The notes below the pieces were generated by a model. It was not told the origin of the DNA. It saw only the letters and a list, made by a program, of their open reading frames with translations, and did not search any database. 64,000 bases of DNA, taken from an uncultured Pelagibacteraceae bacterium (GTDB taxonomy: Bacteria > Pseudomonadota > Alphaproteobacteria > Pelagibacterales > Pelagibacteraceae). The position numbers were made by a program, and so were the translations under genes. This document shows, one piece after another, positions 52,430 through 60,890 of the stretch (the first letter of the stretch is position 1; the number at the start of each line of letters is the position of its first letter). The stretch lies in contig CACEKE010000006.1 of the NCBI GenBank assembly GCA_902560075.1, positions 1 through 64,000 of the forward strand. The letters are read 5' to 3'.

Positions 52430-53164
52430 TTACTTTTTATCTGTTGGAGATTTTTCCTCTTTTTTGTCTCCATCTTTATTTTTGTCGCCGTCAGACGTTT
52501 CTTTAGTTTTCTCATCTCCGCCCTCTGTTGCGCCATCCGCACTCGCCTCAGCTCCTCCCTCAGTAGTCTCTCCGTCTGCTTCAGCAGGTTTTTCTGGTTC
52601 TTTAACCACCGTAGGGGCTGCAACAGTTGCAACAACAAAATCTCTGTCAGTAATAGTTGGAATTACATTTTCAGGTAATTTTATGTATGATATTTTTATA
52701 CTTGAACCGATATCAAGATCTTCTAAATCAACTACTAATTCTTTTGGAATACTTTCCGTTGGGCAACGCAACTCTACTTTTCGTCTAACTATATTTAATA
52801 CCCCACCTCTTTTTAGTCCAGGACACTTGTCATTGTTAATAAATTTAACTGGGATTTCTAAATTAATCTTTGAGCCAGAAACTATTTTCAAAAAGTCAAT
52901 ATGAATTGGTTCATCGCTGACTGTATCAAATACAATTTCTCTTGGCAAAACATTGTATTCTTTACCATCAACTTTTAATAAAATTACATCAGAGGCAAAA
53001 TTTTCTTTTTCAATTAAGGTTTTAATTTGTTTTTTTGTAACCGAAATTTTTTGATTTTCATCTTTCCCACCATAAATTATCGCAGGTACATTGCCGTTAT
53101 TTCTTAAATTAGCCAATTGACCTTTTGTTTTAGTATCTCTAATTGTAGCTTCTAGTGAGTTCAT
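52430..53164 (-). CDS. rplY: Ribosomal protein L25 (CTC type) with acidic tail
   Basis: 5S rRNA-binding protein of the large subunit, 244 residues. The L25 domain begins GQLANLRNNGNVPAIIYGG and includes REIVFDTVSDEPIHIDFLK; a beta-rich TL5/CTC domain follows to about residue 185. The last 60 residues are a low-complexity tail of Glu, Gly, Asp, Ala and Lys. Its codons are far richer in G and C than the surrounding DNA. I start at the ATG giving MNSLEATIRD; 13 codons upstream in frame do not fit the family. It leads the rplY-pth-ychF run. Confidence 0.94.
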   Translation of the reverse strand: MNSLEATIRDTKTKGQLANLRNNGNVPAIIYGGKDENQKISVTKKQIKTLIEKENFASDVILLKVDGKEYNVLPREIVFDTVSDEPIHIDFLKIVSGSKINLEIPVKFINNDKCPGLKRGGVLNIVRRKVELRCPTESIPKELVVDLEDLDIGSSIKISYIKLPENVIPTITDRDFVVATVAAPTVVKEPEKPAEADGETTEGGAEASADGATEGGDEKTKETSDGDKNKDGDKKEEKSPTDKK

Positions 53165-53206
53165 AAAAGATGGATTTTTAGCCCATGAATAGAAATTTTT
53201 CAAGAG

Positions 53207-54139
53207 TTAATTAAATAAGTCAGATACAGATGTTGAATTAGATATTCTTTTTATAGCTTCACCAACTAAATTAGATATTGTCAATATCTCTATATTTTTA
53301 GCCTTTTTGACTTTTTGTGAGTTGTCTATTGTATCAGTAATTACCAAATTTTTAATTTGTGACTTCCTGATTTTTTCAACTGCGTCACCGCTCAAAACTC
53401 CATGAGAAACATATACATGAACGTCACTTGCACCGCGTTGTTTTAATATTTTTGCAGCATTAACAATAGTTCCACCTGAGTCTATTATATCATCAACAAT
53501 TATACATGTTTTACCTTTTACATTTCCAATTACATTCATGACAACAGACTTACCTGGTGCAGGTCTTCTTTTATCTACTATAGCTAATCCGACATTTAAC
53601 ATTTTACCCAATGCTCTTGCTCTTGCTGTTCCACCTACATCAGGTGCAACACATATCATGTTTTTAGTTTTAATTTTTCTTTTAATATGCCGAGCAAATA
53701 TTGGTGTTGCAAATAAATTGTCTACAGGTATATCAAAAAAACCTTGAATTTGACCAGAGTGTAAATCTAACGTTACAACTCTGTCAGCTCCAGAATTAGT
53801 AATCAGGTTTGAAACTAGTTTAGCAGAGATCGAAGTTCTTGGAACAACTTTTCTATCTTGCCTTGCATATCCAAAATATGGAATTACAGCTGTTATATTT
53901 TTTGCAGAGGATCTCTTCAATGCATCAATACACAGCAAAAGTTCCATCAGATTGTCATTTGCAGGTGAAGAGACAGATTGAATTATAAATATACTATTTC
54001 CTCTGATATTTTCGTTTATTTCAATATATATTTCGCCATCACTAAATTTTCTTATACTTGAGTTGACCAACTTATTTTTTAAATATTTAGATATTTTATG
54101 ACTGAGGTTTTTGTTACTATTCCCAGTAAGAATTTTCAT
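53207..54139 (-). CDS. prs: Ribose-phosphate pyrophosphokinase
   Basis: Makes PRPP for nucleotides, His and Trp. The 310-residue protein shows the N-terminal KILTGNSNKNL, the ATP region FGYARQDRK, LDLHSGQIQGFFDIPVDNL and the PRPP-binding loop CIIVDDIIDSGGTI. It matches class I enzymes, usually regulated by phosphate and ADP. It lies upstream of rplY (42 bases), a common arrangement. Confidence 0.98.
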   Translation of the reverse strand: MKILTGNSNKNLSHKISKYLKNKLVNSSIRKFSDGEIYIEINENIRGNSIFIIQSVSSPANDNLMELLLCIDALKRSSAKNITAVIPYFGYARQDRKVVPRTSISAKLVSNLITNSGADRVVTLDLHSGQIQGFFDIPVDNLFATPIFARHIKRKIKTKNMICVAPDVGGTARARALGKMLNVGLAIVDKRRPAPGKSVVMNVIGNVKGKTCIIVDDIIDSGGTIVNAAKILKQRGASDVHVYVSHGVLSGDAVEKIRKSQIKNLVITDTIDNSQKVKKAKNIEILTISNLVGEAIKRISNSTSVSDLFN

Positions 54140-54154
54140 ATTTTTTGAGGAGAT

Positions 54155-54907
54155 TTATTTAATCATAATTAACGAAATATTTCTACCATAATCATCATAA
54201 TTATTTTTTAAAGAGTATCTTGCACTGTAAAATTTATTTTTTCTTATAAATGTATCTTTTTTTATAATTTCTATGTTTTTAATACCATTTTCCCTAAGTT
54301 GTTTTTTAATAAATTTGCTTAAATCGAAATAAATCATACTATTTCTTTGAACAAAACAACCATCACAATCATATTTTTTTAGAAACTTCCTCTTGAAATC
54401 TGACTTTACTTCATAATTTTTATATCTAATACACGGACCTATGACTGCAATTATATCAATTATATTTGACCCCCAAGTTTTCATGTCATCCAATATTTTT
54501 TTCGAAATATTTTTATAAGCGCCTTTCCATCCAGCATGTGCAGCACCAATTATTTGTTTCTCTGGATCGTAAAAAAGAATTGGAGCACAATCTGCTGTTA
54601 ATATACCTAAAGCTATATCATTTTTTTTAGTTATAAAACCATCCCCATCCATTTTATTATTTGTTATCTTTAATATTTTAAAAGTTTTATTACTATGAAT
54701 TTGATTTAATAAAATTAAATTTTTTTGTTTACATTTAATTTTTTTTTTAACTATATTCAAATTTTTTCTTATATTAATTTTTTTATCTTTAGATCCTGGG
54801 CCACAATTTAAGCCTTTGTATATTCCAGTTGATACACCACCTTGACTATTAAAAAATGCGTGTACTATAGTTTTATTATAATTACTAAGTTTTTTAGATT
54901 TAAACAT
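54155..54907 (-). CDS. pgeF: Multicopper-like purine nucleoside phosphorylase / peptidoglycan editing factor (YfiH)
   Basis: Laccase-domain protein of 250 residues. Zinc/copper-type ligands are visible in FFNSQGGVS, LTADCAPILFYD (Cys) and GAAHAGWKGAY (His). Characterised homologues have purine nucleoside phosphorylase or adenosine deaminase activity, or correct muropeptide misincorporation. I start at the ATG giving MFKSKKLSNY, which has an AAAAGG-like site before it; a start seven codons upstream is possible. It overlaps midA, in the lgt-midA-pgeF order typical of alphaproteobacteria. Confidence 0.88.
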   Translation of the reverse strand: MFKSKKLSNYNKTIVHAFFNSQGGVSTGIYKGLNCGPGSKDKKINIRKNLNIVKKKIKCKQKNLILLNQIHSNKTFKILKITNNKMDGDGFITKKNDIALGILTADCAPILFYDPEKQIIGAAHAGWKGAYKNISKKILDDMKTWGSNIIDIIAVIGPCIRYKNYEVKSDFKRKFLKKYDCDGCFVQRNSMIYFDLSKFIKKQLRENGIKNIEIIKKDTFIRKNKFYSARYSLKNNYDDYGRNISLIMIK

Positions 54908-55940
54908 CAAAACCTTTTTTAAATTCATGTTTTTTTTGAGTTGCGAAAATAACTTTAAAAAGATCTCCCATTTGTTTTATATCGGTGAGTCTTTTAACTC
55001 TAAAGAAAATATCTGACTTAGCTAAAAATGATTTATTTTTTGACATAATTTCAGCTCTTTCCATTATGCCCATATTCTTTAAAAAGTTTCCTTGTGTTGT
55101 AATTATTGCATTAAGTCCACAATGATAAAAATATTTTTTTAAGAAACTAAAGTTTATAAGATGCGTTATATCTTGCTTCCCTTTGTTTAATAGAAAATTC
55201 CTCTTTTTATGCTTAGATACAGACTGCAAACTATTAAACATTTTTTTGTTTAAAAAACCATAGTCGATAAATAAAATTCCACCACCTCTTTTTTTTATAA
55301 AAACCGAAATTTTTTTTAAAAAAGTTATCTGATTTAAAGATATTTCTATAAATTTTTCTTGATTAAAAAAATTAAAACCAACTATTTTAGAGTATTTTTT
55401 TATATTTACTTTGATATCTCTTAATAAATATTTATTGTTTACTTTTTCCACATACTTTTCATACCAAATATTATCTTTTTTGATGAACTGTTTTATTGGA
55501 AATGCATCTAAAAACTCATTTCCTATAAATAAAGTTTTATTTTTCTCTAAATTACTTAAATTACTAATCCAATTTAAACCAAATCCTTTCAACTTTTTTT
55601 TCTGTATTTCTTTTAAATAATTACTTTTTTCGAAAATATAAAAGTTTAAATTTTTAAAAAAATTTGGAAAATTTTTTGATGTCTTGATCATATTTAACAT
55701 AAGTTCGCCATCTCCTGAACCCAATTCTACAATATTAAATTTTTTTGGTTTTCCTAAACTTTCCCAATATAATACTATCCAAATTGTTATCATTTCAGAA
55801 AATAGAATTGAAATTCCCGGGGCTGTTATGAAATCTCCCTTTTTTCCAAAAGGATATTTCTTCATATAGTAACCTGTCCGCTTGTGGTACAGGGCTTCAT
55901 CTATAAAACTATCAAGCGTTATTAATTTTTTCTGGTTCAT
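54900..55940 (-). CDS. SAM-dependent methyltransferase, MidA/NDUFAF7 family
   Basis: A 346-residue DUF185 protein. DSFIDEALYHKRTGYY and FITAPGISILFSEMI open the domain, VELGSGDGELMLNM binds SAM, and FIGNEFLDAFPIKQF and ILFIDYGF follow. The eukaryotic relative methylates an arginine of complex I subunit NDUFS2 during assembly, so a similar role is possible in a bacterium with complex I. Its start lies 29 bases inside the end of lgt. Confidence 0.9.
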   Translation of the reverse strand: MNQKKLITLDSFIDEALYHKRTGYYMKKYPFGKKGDFITAPGISILFSEMITIWIVLYWESLGKPKKFNIVELGSGDGELMLNMIKTSKNFPNFFKNLNFYIFEKSNYLKEIQKKKLKGFGLNWISNLSNLEKNKTLFIGNEFLDAFPIKQFIKKDNIWYEKYVEKVNNKYLLRDIKVNIKKYSKIVGFNFFNQEKFIEISLNQITFLKKISVFIKKRGGGILFIDYGFLNKKMFNSLQSVSKHKKRNFLLNKGKQDITHLINFSFLKKYFYHCGLNAIITTQGNFLKNMGIMERAEIMSKNKSFLAKSDIFFRVKRLTDIKQMGDLFKVIFATQKKHEFKKGFDV

Positions 55941-56700
55941 TTTTATTTTTTAGATAGAAGAGAAATATTCCAAAGGCTAAAGTAATCAGACTAATAATTT
56001 GGCCCATGCTTAGTTTGAAAATAATTAATCCTAAGTGATTGTCAGGCTCTCGAGTATATTCAATAAAAAACCGAAAAATAGAATAGATCATAAGAAATAG
56101 TGAAGATATCAAACCGGGATTAATCAATTTTTTTTTATAAATATTTAAAATGATAAATAATATTAGTCCTTCAAAAATTGCCTCATAAAGTTGAGAAGGG
56201 TGCCTACTTAAATCATCAATTTTAACAAATTTAACTGACCAGGGAAGATCTGTTTGTCTTCCATATAATTCAGAATTTATAAAATTAGATACTCTGCCTA
56301 AAAAAATTCCTATTGGAGCTGAGAGTGCGACCAAGTCTAAATACCTAAATACATTTAAATCATTTTTTTTTGAAAATATTAGAGAGGATATTATTACTCC
56401 AATTACACCACCATGAAACGACATGCCACCTTCCCAAATAAAAAATACTTCGTGTGGTCGAGATAAATAATAATTTAAATTATAAAATAATACATATCCT
56501 ATCCTACCTCCAATAATAATTCCTAAAATTATATACGTAATATAATTATCAAATAGTGACTTTGAATTAACATCTTTTAAAAAGAAATTTTTAATATAAA
56601 ACCAGCCGAATAAAATACCAAAAATATAAGAAAGAGAGTACCACCTAATCTCTAATATGAAAAAATTAAAGGCGACTGGGTCAAAATTATTGATAAACAT
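55912..56700 (-). CDS. lgt: Prolipoprotein diacylglyceryl transferase
   Basis: Polytopic membrane enzyme that moves diacylglycerol from phosphatidylglycerol to the lipobox cysteine, the step before LspA. The 262-residue protein has seven helices. Conserved blocks are SFHGGVIGVIIS, GRVSNFINSELYGRQTDLPW (the Lgt signature) and HPSQLYEAI. It overlaps midA and is divergent from ubiK across 46 bases. Confidence 0.97.
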   Translation of the reverse strand: MFINNFDPVAFNFFILEIRWYSLSYIFGILFGWFYIKNFFLKDVNSKSLFDNYITYIILGIIIGGRIGYVLFYNLNYYLSRPHEVFFIWEGGMSFHGGVIGVIISSLIFSKKNDLNVFRYLDLVALSAPIGIFLGRVSNFINSELYGRQTDLPWSVKFVKIDDLSRHPSQLYEAIFEGLILFIILNIYKKKLINPGLISSLFLMIYSIFRFFIEYTREPDNHLGLIIFKLSMGQIISLITLAFGIFLFYLKNKNEPEKINNA

Positions 56701-56746
56701 TAATAAAAAATATTATAAACTTAATTAACAAAAAAAAAATAATATT

Positions 56747-56989
56747 ATGGCAAATTCAGAAGAACTGTTAAAAAAATTCGGTAAACTGATTGAGAATGGA
56801 ATTAATAGCTATAAAGATTTAAATTCTGAGATAATCAATATATGTAAGTCAAAAAGGGACGAATTTTTGTTTAAAATGAAAATTGTTGGAAAAGAGGATC
56901 TGGATATACTTAGAAAAAGGATTGAGAAAATTGAGATTGAACTTGCAAAATCAAATAAAAAAAAAATTAAGAAGGCAAAGAAACGATAA
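56747..56989 (+). CDS. ubiK: Ubiquinone biosynthesis accessory factor UbiK
   Basis: An 80-residue membrane-fusogenic (BMFP, formerly YqiC) protein. An N-terminal amphipathic helix precedes VGKEDLDILRKRIEKIEIEL, the coiled coil that makes trimers; a lysine-rich tail ends the protein. The E. coli homologue helps the UbiJ-containing complex under aerobic growth. UbiA lies elsewhere in the window. The 3' end overlaps the sensor kinase gene by 23 bases. Confidence 0.85.
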   Translation: MANSEELLKKFGKLIENGINSYKDLNSEIINICKSKRDEFLFKMKIVGKEDLDILRKRIEKIEIELAKSNKKKIKKAKKR

Positions 56990-58280
56990 CTCTTAAACCG
57001 CCTAATATAGATTTGCTCAACTCAATTTTTCCTCCATGTGATCTAATTATGTCAGAGGATATAGATAACCCTAATCCAACGCTACTTTTAGTGTCTTGTC
57101 TACTTTTATCTATTTTGTAAAAAGGTTTAAAAACATTTTCATATTCAGATTCCGGAATACCTGGACCATTATCATCTATTATAACCTTAAAATTTTTTCT
57201 CAAAATTTCAATTTTTACGGCTAATTTGCTACCGTATTTTAATGAGTTTTCTATTAAATTATTAAAACATCTTTTTAAAAGTTCTTTTCTTCCTTCAAAC
57301 TCTATATTTTCAGGACTCTCAAGTGTAATATCTGGATTATCATATTTGTCTAAAAGAGATGAGATTAAGACTTGAAAATTAAATTTCTGTGTTTTTTCTT
57401 CTGCTCCAGTTTTAGCAAATTGAAGATATTCATTTAGCATTTTTTCCATCTCATCAACATCATCAGATAATTCTGATGCTATTTTTCTGTCCTTAATTAA
57501 CGCGAGCTGTAATTTAATTCTAGTTAGTGGTGTTCTAAGGTCATGACTTATTCCAGACAACATTTCAGATCTCTGTGTTAAATGTCTGATAATCCTTTTT
57601 CTCATTTTTTCAAATTCAAAACCAGCTTTTCTAATTTCTAGAGCACCAGATGGTACAAATTCCTCAATTTTTTCACCCCTTCCAAATTTTTCTGAAGCCT
57701 CTGCTAATTTTAAAATAGGTCTTGTTTGATTTTTCAAAAAAATCATTGCTATAGAAATAACAAGTAAAGCAGGTACTGTTATCCATAAGGCAAAAATTCG
57801 AGCGGACGAGCTAGTTAATCTTTCTCTAGGAATGAAAAATTCAAAAAAACCATTTTCATATGAAATTTTAATATTAACTAATTGTTTATATGAAGTTGTA
57901 TCAAACCAGTAATTTAAATTTCTAGATTTTAATTCACGTCTTAAAGTTCTATCAATAGGACTGAACCATCTTTTGTCGTTATGTATTGGTAATTTTAAAT
58001 TTTCTTTATATTTAATATTTATATCTAAATTTTCTTTATAAAGAACAATTATAAAATCTTTGTCAGTTTTTTCATTATCATAGGCGTCTATGAAAGTTTT
58101 AAGCTCAGAGGCTAGTGCTCGTGTCATACCTTTATTGGTCTTAATCCATAAACTATCAAAAAAAACAAGTGTAATTGTTACTTGTAAAATAATTATAGGT
58201 ATAGCGACAATTAAAAGTCCACGGTAAAATAATTGCTTAGGTAAAATTTTTTTTAATGATTTAATCAATCCATAAAACAT
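56967..58280 (-). CDS. envZ: Sensor histidine kinase, EnvZ-like
   Basis: Membrane kinase of 437 residues. Helix one (about 18-40) and helix two (about 165-187) enclose a periplasmic domain of about 120 residues, then a HAMP linker. The phosphoacceptor is His in LSGISHDLRTPLTRI (about residue 245). The ATPase region has NLIENSLKYGSK (N box), DDNGPGIPE (G1) and GLGLSISS (G2). The architecture and its regulator match EnvZ. It overlaps the regulator gene by 20 bases. Confidence 0.88.
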   Translation of the reverse strand: MFYGLIKSLKKILPKQLFYRGLLIVAIPIIILQVTITLVFFDSLWIKTNKGMTRALASELKTFIDAYDNEKTDKDFIIVLYKENLDINIKYKENLKLPIHNDKRWFSPIDRTLRRELKSRNLNYWFDTTSYKQLVNIKISYENGFFEFFIPRERLTSSSARIFALWITVPALLVISIAMIFLKNQTRPILKLAEASEKFGRGEKIEEFVPSGALEIRKAGFEFEKMRKRIIRHLTQRSEMLSGISHDLRTPLTRIKLQLALIKDRKIASELSDDVDEMEKMLNEYLQFAKTGAEEKTQKFNFQVLISSLLDKYDNPDITLESPENIEFEGRKELLKRCFNNLIENSLKYGSKLAVKIEILRKNFKVIIDDNGPGIPESEYENVFKPFYKIDKSRQDTKSSVGLGLSISSDIIRSHGGKIELSKSILGGLRVIVSLPS

Positions 58281-58938
58281 AACCTTTACCTCTTATAGTT
58301 TGTAAATATTTTGGGTTTTTAGGATCATCTTCAATTTTTTTTCTCAATCTTGTTATAATAACATCAACAGATCTTTCTTTGTCTATTTTAATTAGATTAC
58401 CTATCAACTCTCTTGATAATGTCTTACCTGGTGAATTTATCATTTTTTCGAGGATTATTTTTTCTGTATTATTTATCTTATGTTGTTTATTATTTTTAAA
58501 TATAAAAAGCTTATTTAAATCAATTTTAATATTTTCAAACTCTGCCAAATGTTTAGGTTTTTTAGTCTTTGTCCTATTTAATATACTTTTTATTCTTAGT
58601 ATCAGCTCCTTCGGCTCAAACGGTTTGGGAAGATAATCGTCTGCACCACTTTCAAATCCTCTAATTCTATCATCAGACTCTCCTCTTGCGGTCAAAAGTA
58701 TAACAGGTGTATCAATACTTTTTTTATTTTCTAATAAAAACTCCAAACCGCTTTTTCCTGACATCATAACGTCGAGTACAATTAGGTCGAATTCAATAAT
58801 CTTTATTTTGCTTTGAGCTTCCTCTGCACTTTGCGCAGTTGTTACCAAGTAATTATTTTCGTTTAAAAACTGTTTAACAAGTTTTCTTATACCATCATCG
58901 TCATCTACAACTAAAATATGAGCTAAGAAATTATTCAT
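58261..58938 (-). CDS. ompR: OmpR-family response regulator
   Basis: A 225-residue regulator. The receiver domain has VVDDDDGIRK, phosphoacceptor Asp in LIVLDVMMSG (about residue 56) and LLTARGESDDR, with Lys in YLPKPFEPKEL. The winged-helix domain ends DVIITRLRKKIEDDP and IRGKGYVLW. Together with the MarR gene it also resembles PetP-PetR of Rhodobacter, a pair tied to bc1 expression; targets here are unknown. It overlaps MarR by eight bases. Confidence 0.88.
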   Translation of the reverse strand: MNNFLAHILVVDDDDGIRKLVKQFLNENNYLVTTAQSAEEAQSKIKIIEFDLIVLDVMMSGKSGLEFLLENKKSIDTPVILLTARGESDDRIRGFESGADDYLPKPFEPKELILRIKSILNRTKTKKPKHLAEFENIKIDLNKLFIFKNNKQHKINNTEKIILEKMINSPGKTLSRELIGNLIKIDKERSVDVIITRLRKKIEDDPKNPKYLQTIRGKGYVLWID

Positions 58939-59368
58939 TAATTATTTTTTTAAGTACACTATTAAAATGCAAAACTTCATCTGATGAAGAGTTTAGAAGA
59001 GCTTTGTGTATCCTTTTCTTTTGTATAGAAAAAATTTGATTAAATAAATACTCACCTTGTTCGCTTAGGTAAACATGTTTCTTTCGTGTGTCCTTAGTAT
59101 CTTTTTTAAATTTAAGAGCATTAATTTTAATTAAATCATTTAACACTCTATTCAGACTTTGTTTTGTGACTTTAAGTTTACCCAATAGTTCAGAAATAGT
59201 AATACCATGGTACTGAGATATTAAATGAAGTACTTTTTGATGGGCAATGCCTAGATTGTGTTTATCTAAAATTTTTTTAGTATCTGCGAATGTTTCACGA
59301 TAACTAACAAATAATTTCTCTATAAATTCTTTTAATTGATTATCTTTAAGGTAAAGTAACTGTTTCAT
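58931..59368 (-). CDS. MarR-family transcriptional regulator (PetP-like)
   Basis: A 145-residue winged-helix regulator. YHGITISELLGKLKVTKQSL and LNRVLNDLIK form the DNA-binding region, and KKHVYLSEQGE is the wing. It heads a MarR-regulator-kinase operon and is divergent from ilvE across 59 bases. In alphaproteobacteria a MarR gene (petP) next to an OmpR-type gene (petR) is a known pairing. It might regulate itself or ilvE from the shared gap. Confidence 0.85.
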   Translation of the reverse strand: MKQLLYLKDNQLKEFIEKLFVSYRETFADTKKILDKHNLGIAHQKVLHLISQYHGITISELLGKLKVTKQSLNRVLNDLIKINALKFKKDTKDTRKKHVYLSEQGEYLFNQIFSIQKKRIHKALLNSSSDEVLHFNSVLKKIINE

Positions 59369-59382
59369 TTTGGTAAGTTATA

Positions 59383-59411
59383 TTGACATATTATACATAC
59401 AAAGATATTTT
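59383..59411 (+). promoter_or_regulatory. ilvE: Candidate ilvE promoter
   Basis: A perfect -35 TTGACA is followed after 17 bases by TATTTT (4 of 6 for -10). Transcription would begin roughly ten bases before the ilvE ATG. The -35 is the best consensus match I found in the window. The region lies in the gap shared with the MarR regulator, so repression by it is possible. Confidence 0.5.
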
Positions 59412-59427
59412 TTGTTAATAAAATCTA

Positions 59428-60309
59428 ATGATACCCTACGATAAAAGAGAAGGAAAAATTTGGTACAATAACGAGCTTGTTGATTGGCAAGACGTTAAAC
59501 TGCATGTATTAAGCCATGGTTTACATTACGCAAGTTGTGTTTTTGAGGGAGAGCGAGTGTATGACGGAGATATATTTAAATTAGACGAACATACCTCAAG
59601 ATTTTTTCATTCCGCAAGAAGAATGGGTTTTGAAATTCCATATTCTGAAAAAGAAATTAATGAAGCATCAAATAAAATTGTACTAACTCAAAATGTAAAA
59701 AATGGTTATGTGAGACCTGTAGCTTGGAGAGGAAGTGAAATGATGGCAATTTCTGCCCAACAAACAAAAATACATGTTGCAATAGCAACTTGGGAATGGG
59801 GATCATACTTCGATCCAAAATTAAAATTAGAGGGTATCAAATTAAATATTTCTAATTGGAGACGTCCTGCTCCAAACACAATTCCATGGGACACTAAAGC
59901 TGCAGGTTTATATATGATTTGCACTTTGTCAAAACATGAAGCTGAAAAACAAGGCTATACAGATTCATTAATGCTAGACCACGAGGGCTTCATTGCAGAG
60001 GCTACTGGAGCAAACATATTTTTTAAAGATAAAGATGGGACTTTGCATACTCCAATTCCAGATTCTTTTTTAGATGGAATTACAAGAAGAACAGTAATTG
60101 AAATTGCAAATTCTAAGAATATAAAGGTTAATGAGAGAAAGATTAAACCTGAAGAACTCAAAAACTTTGTAGGATGTTTTTTAACAGGTACTGCCGCTGA
60201 AGTTACCCCTGTATCTCAGATTGATAAATTTAACTATAAAGTATGTAATACGATAATCCAATTATCTGAAAGTTACCAGCAAACTGTCAGAAAAAAGAAA
60301 GCAGCTTAA
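59428..60309 (+). CDS. ilvE: Branched-chain amino acid aminotransferase
   Basis: Fold type IV PLP enzyme of 293 residues that interconverts Leu, Ile and Val with their keto acids. The N-terminal block is LSHGLHYASCVFEGERVYDG. The PLP lysine lies in WDTKAAGLYM (about residue 157), and FIAEATGANIFF and CFLTGTAAEVTPV bind phosphate and carboxylate. The short form resembles many alphaproteobacterial IlvE; a D-amino acid or aminodeoxychorismate role is less likely. It overlaps convergent pgsA by four bases. Confidence 0.92.
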   Translation: MIPYDKREGKIWYNNELVDWQDVKLHVLSHGLHYASCVFEGERVYDGDIFKLDEHTSRFFHSARRMGFEIPYSEKEINEASNKIVLTQNVKNGYVRPVAWRGSEMMAISAQQTKIHVAIATWEWGSYFDPKLKLEGIKLNISNWRRPAPNTIPWDTKAAGLYMICTLSKHEAEKQGYTDSLMLDHEGFIAEATGANIFFKDKDGTLHTPIPDSFLDGITRRTVIEIANSKNIKVNERKIKPEELKNFVGCFLTGTAAEVTPVSQIDKFNYKVCNTIIQLSESYQQTVRKKKAA

Positions 60310-60890
60310 TTTTTTTCATCTTCCGAGATTGCGTGGTCAATTCCTTTTCTTAAATAATCGTACCCAGTATAAAGTGTTAAAAACGCGGATAACCACAATA
60401 TTATTATTCCAATCGTTTGTGCATTATAATCTTGAAAATTAATTAATTTATTACCCGTCTGCCCTAAGAGTAATATAGAAATAGCAAACATTTGTAGAAA
60501 TGTTTTTAATTTAGACAAACCTGAAACTGGCATATTGACTTTACCTTTTGCTAAAAATTCTCTTAATCCAGAAATTAAAATTTCTCGTGTTAAAATTATT
60601 ATAGCTGCAATTACCTCAAAATTTTTTATTGTTCCATCCATAACAAGTAAAATTAATGCTGTGGCAACAATAATTTTGTCTGCAATAGGATCTAACAACT
60701 CACCTAATTTAGACTCCTCTTTATACATTCTCGCTAAAAGCCCGTCTAAGAAATCTGTAAATGAAGCTATTACAAATAAAGAAAAAGGTATTATATCACC
60801 ATAAAAACCAGGTAAATAAAATGTTAATACGAAAATTGGTACAATAATTATTCTTCCTATTGTTAAATAATTTGGGATTTTAATTTTCAT
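60306..60890 (-). CDS. pgsA: CDP-diacylglycerol-glycerol-3-phosphate 3-phosphatidyltransferase
   Basis: Makes phosphatidylglycerophosphate for phosphatidylglycerol, the lipid donor of Lgt. The CDP-alcohol phosphotransferase motif is spread over [10 protein letters not shown] and [10 protein letters not shown], with four aspartates. It has 194 residues and about six helices. It overlaps the uvrC stop, an order common in alphaproteobacteria. Confidence 0.95.
   Translation of the reverse strand: MKIKIPNYLTIGRIIIVPIFVLTFYLPGFYGDIIPFSLFVIASFTDFLDGLLARMYKEESKLGELLDPIADKIIVATALILLVMDGTIKNFEVIAAIIILTREILISGLREFLAKGKVNMPVSGLSKLKTFLQMFAISILLLGQTGNKLINFQDYNAQTIGIIILWLSAFLTLYTGYDYLRKGIDHAISEDEKN

Noticed and set aside
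52464-52904. A 146-codon open frame antisense to the rplY tail
   Set aside because: Its Ser/Pro/Val-rich product is the complement of the acidic GC-rich tail of L25, which has few antisense stops. The L25 frame is clearly the real one.
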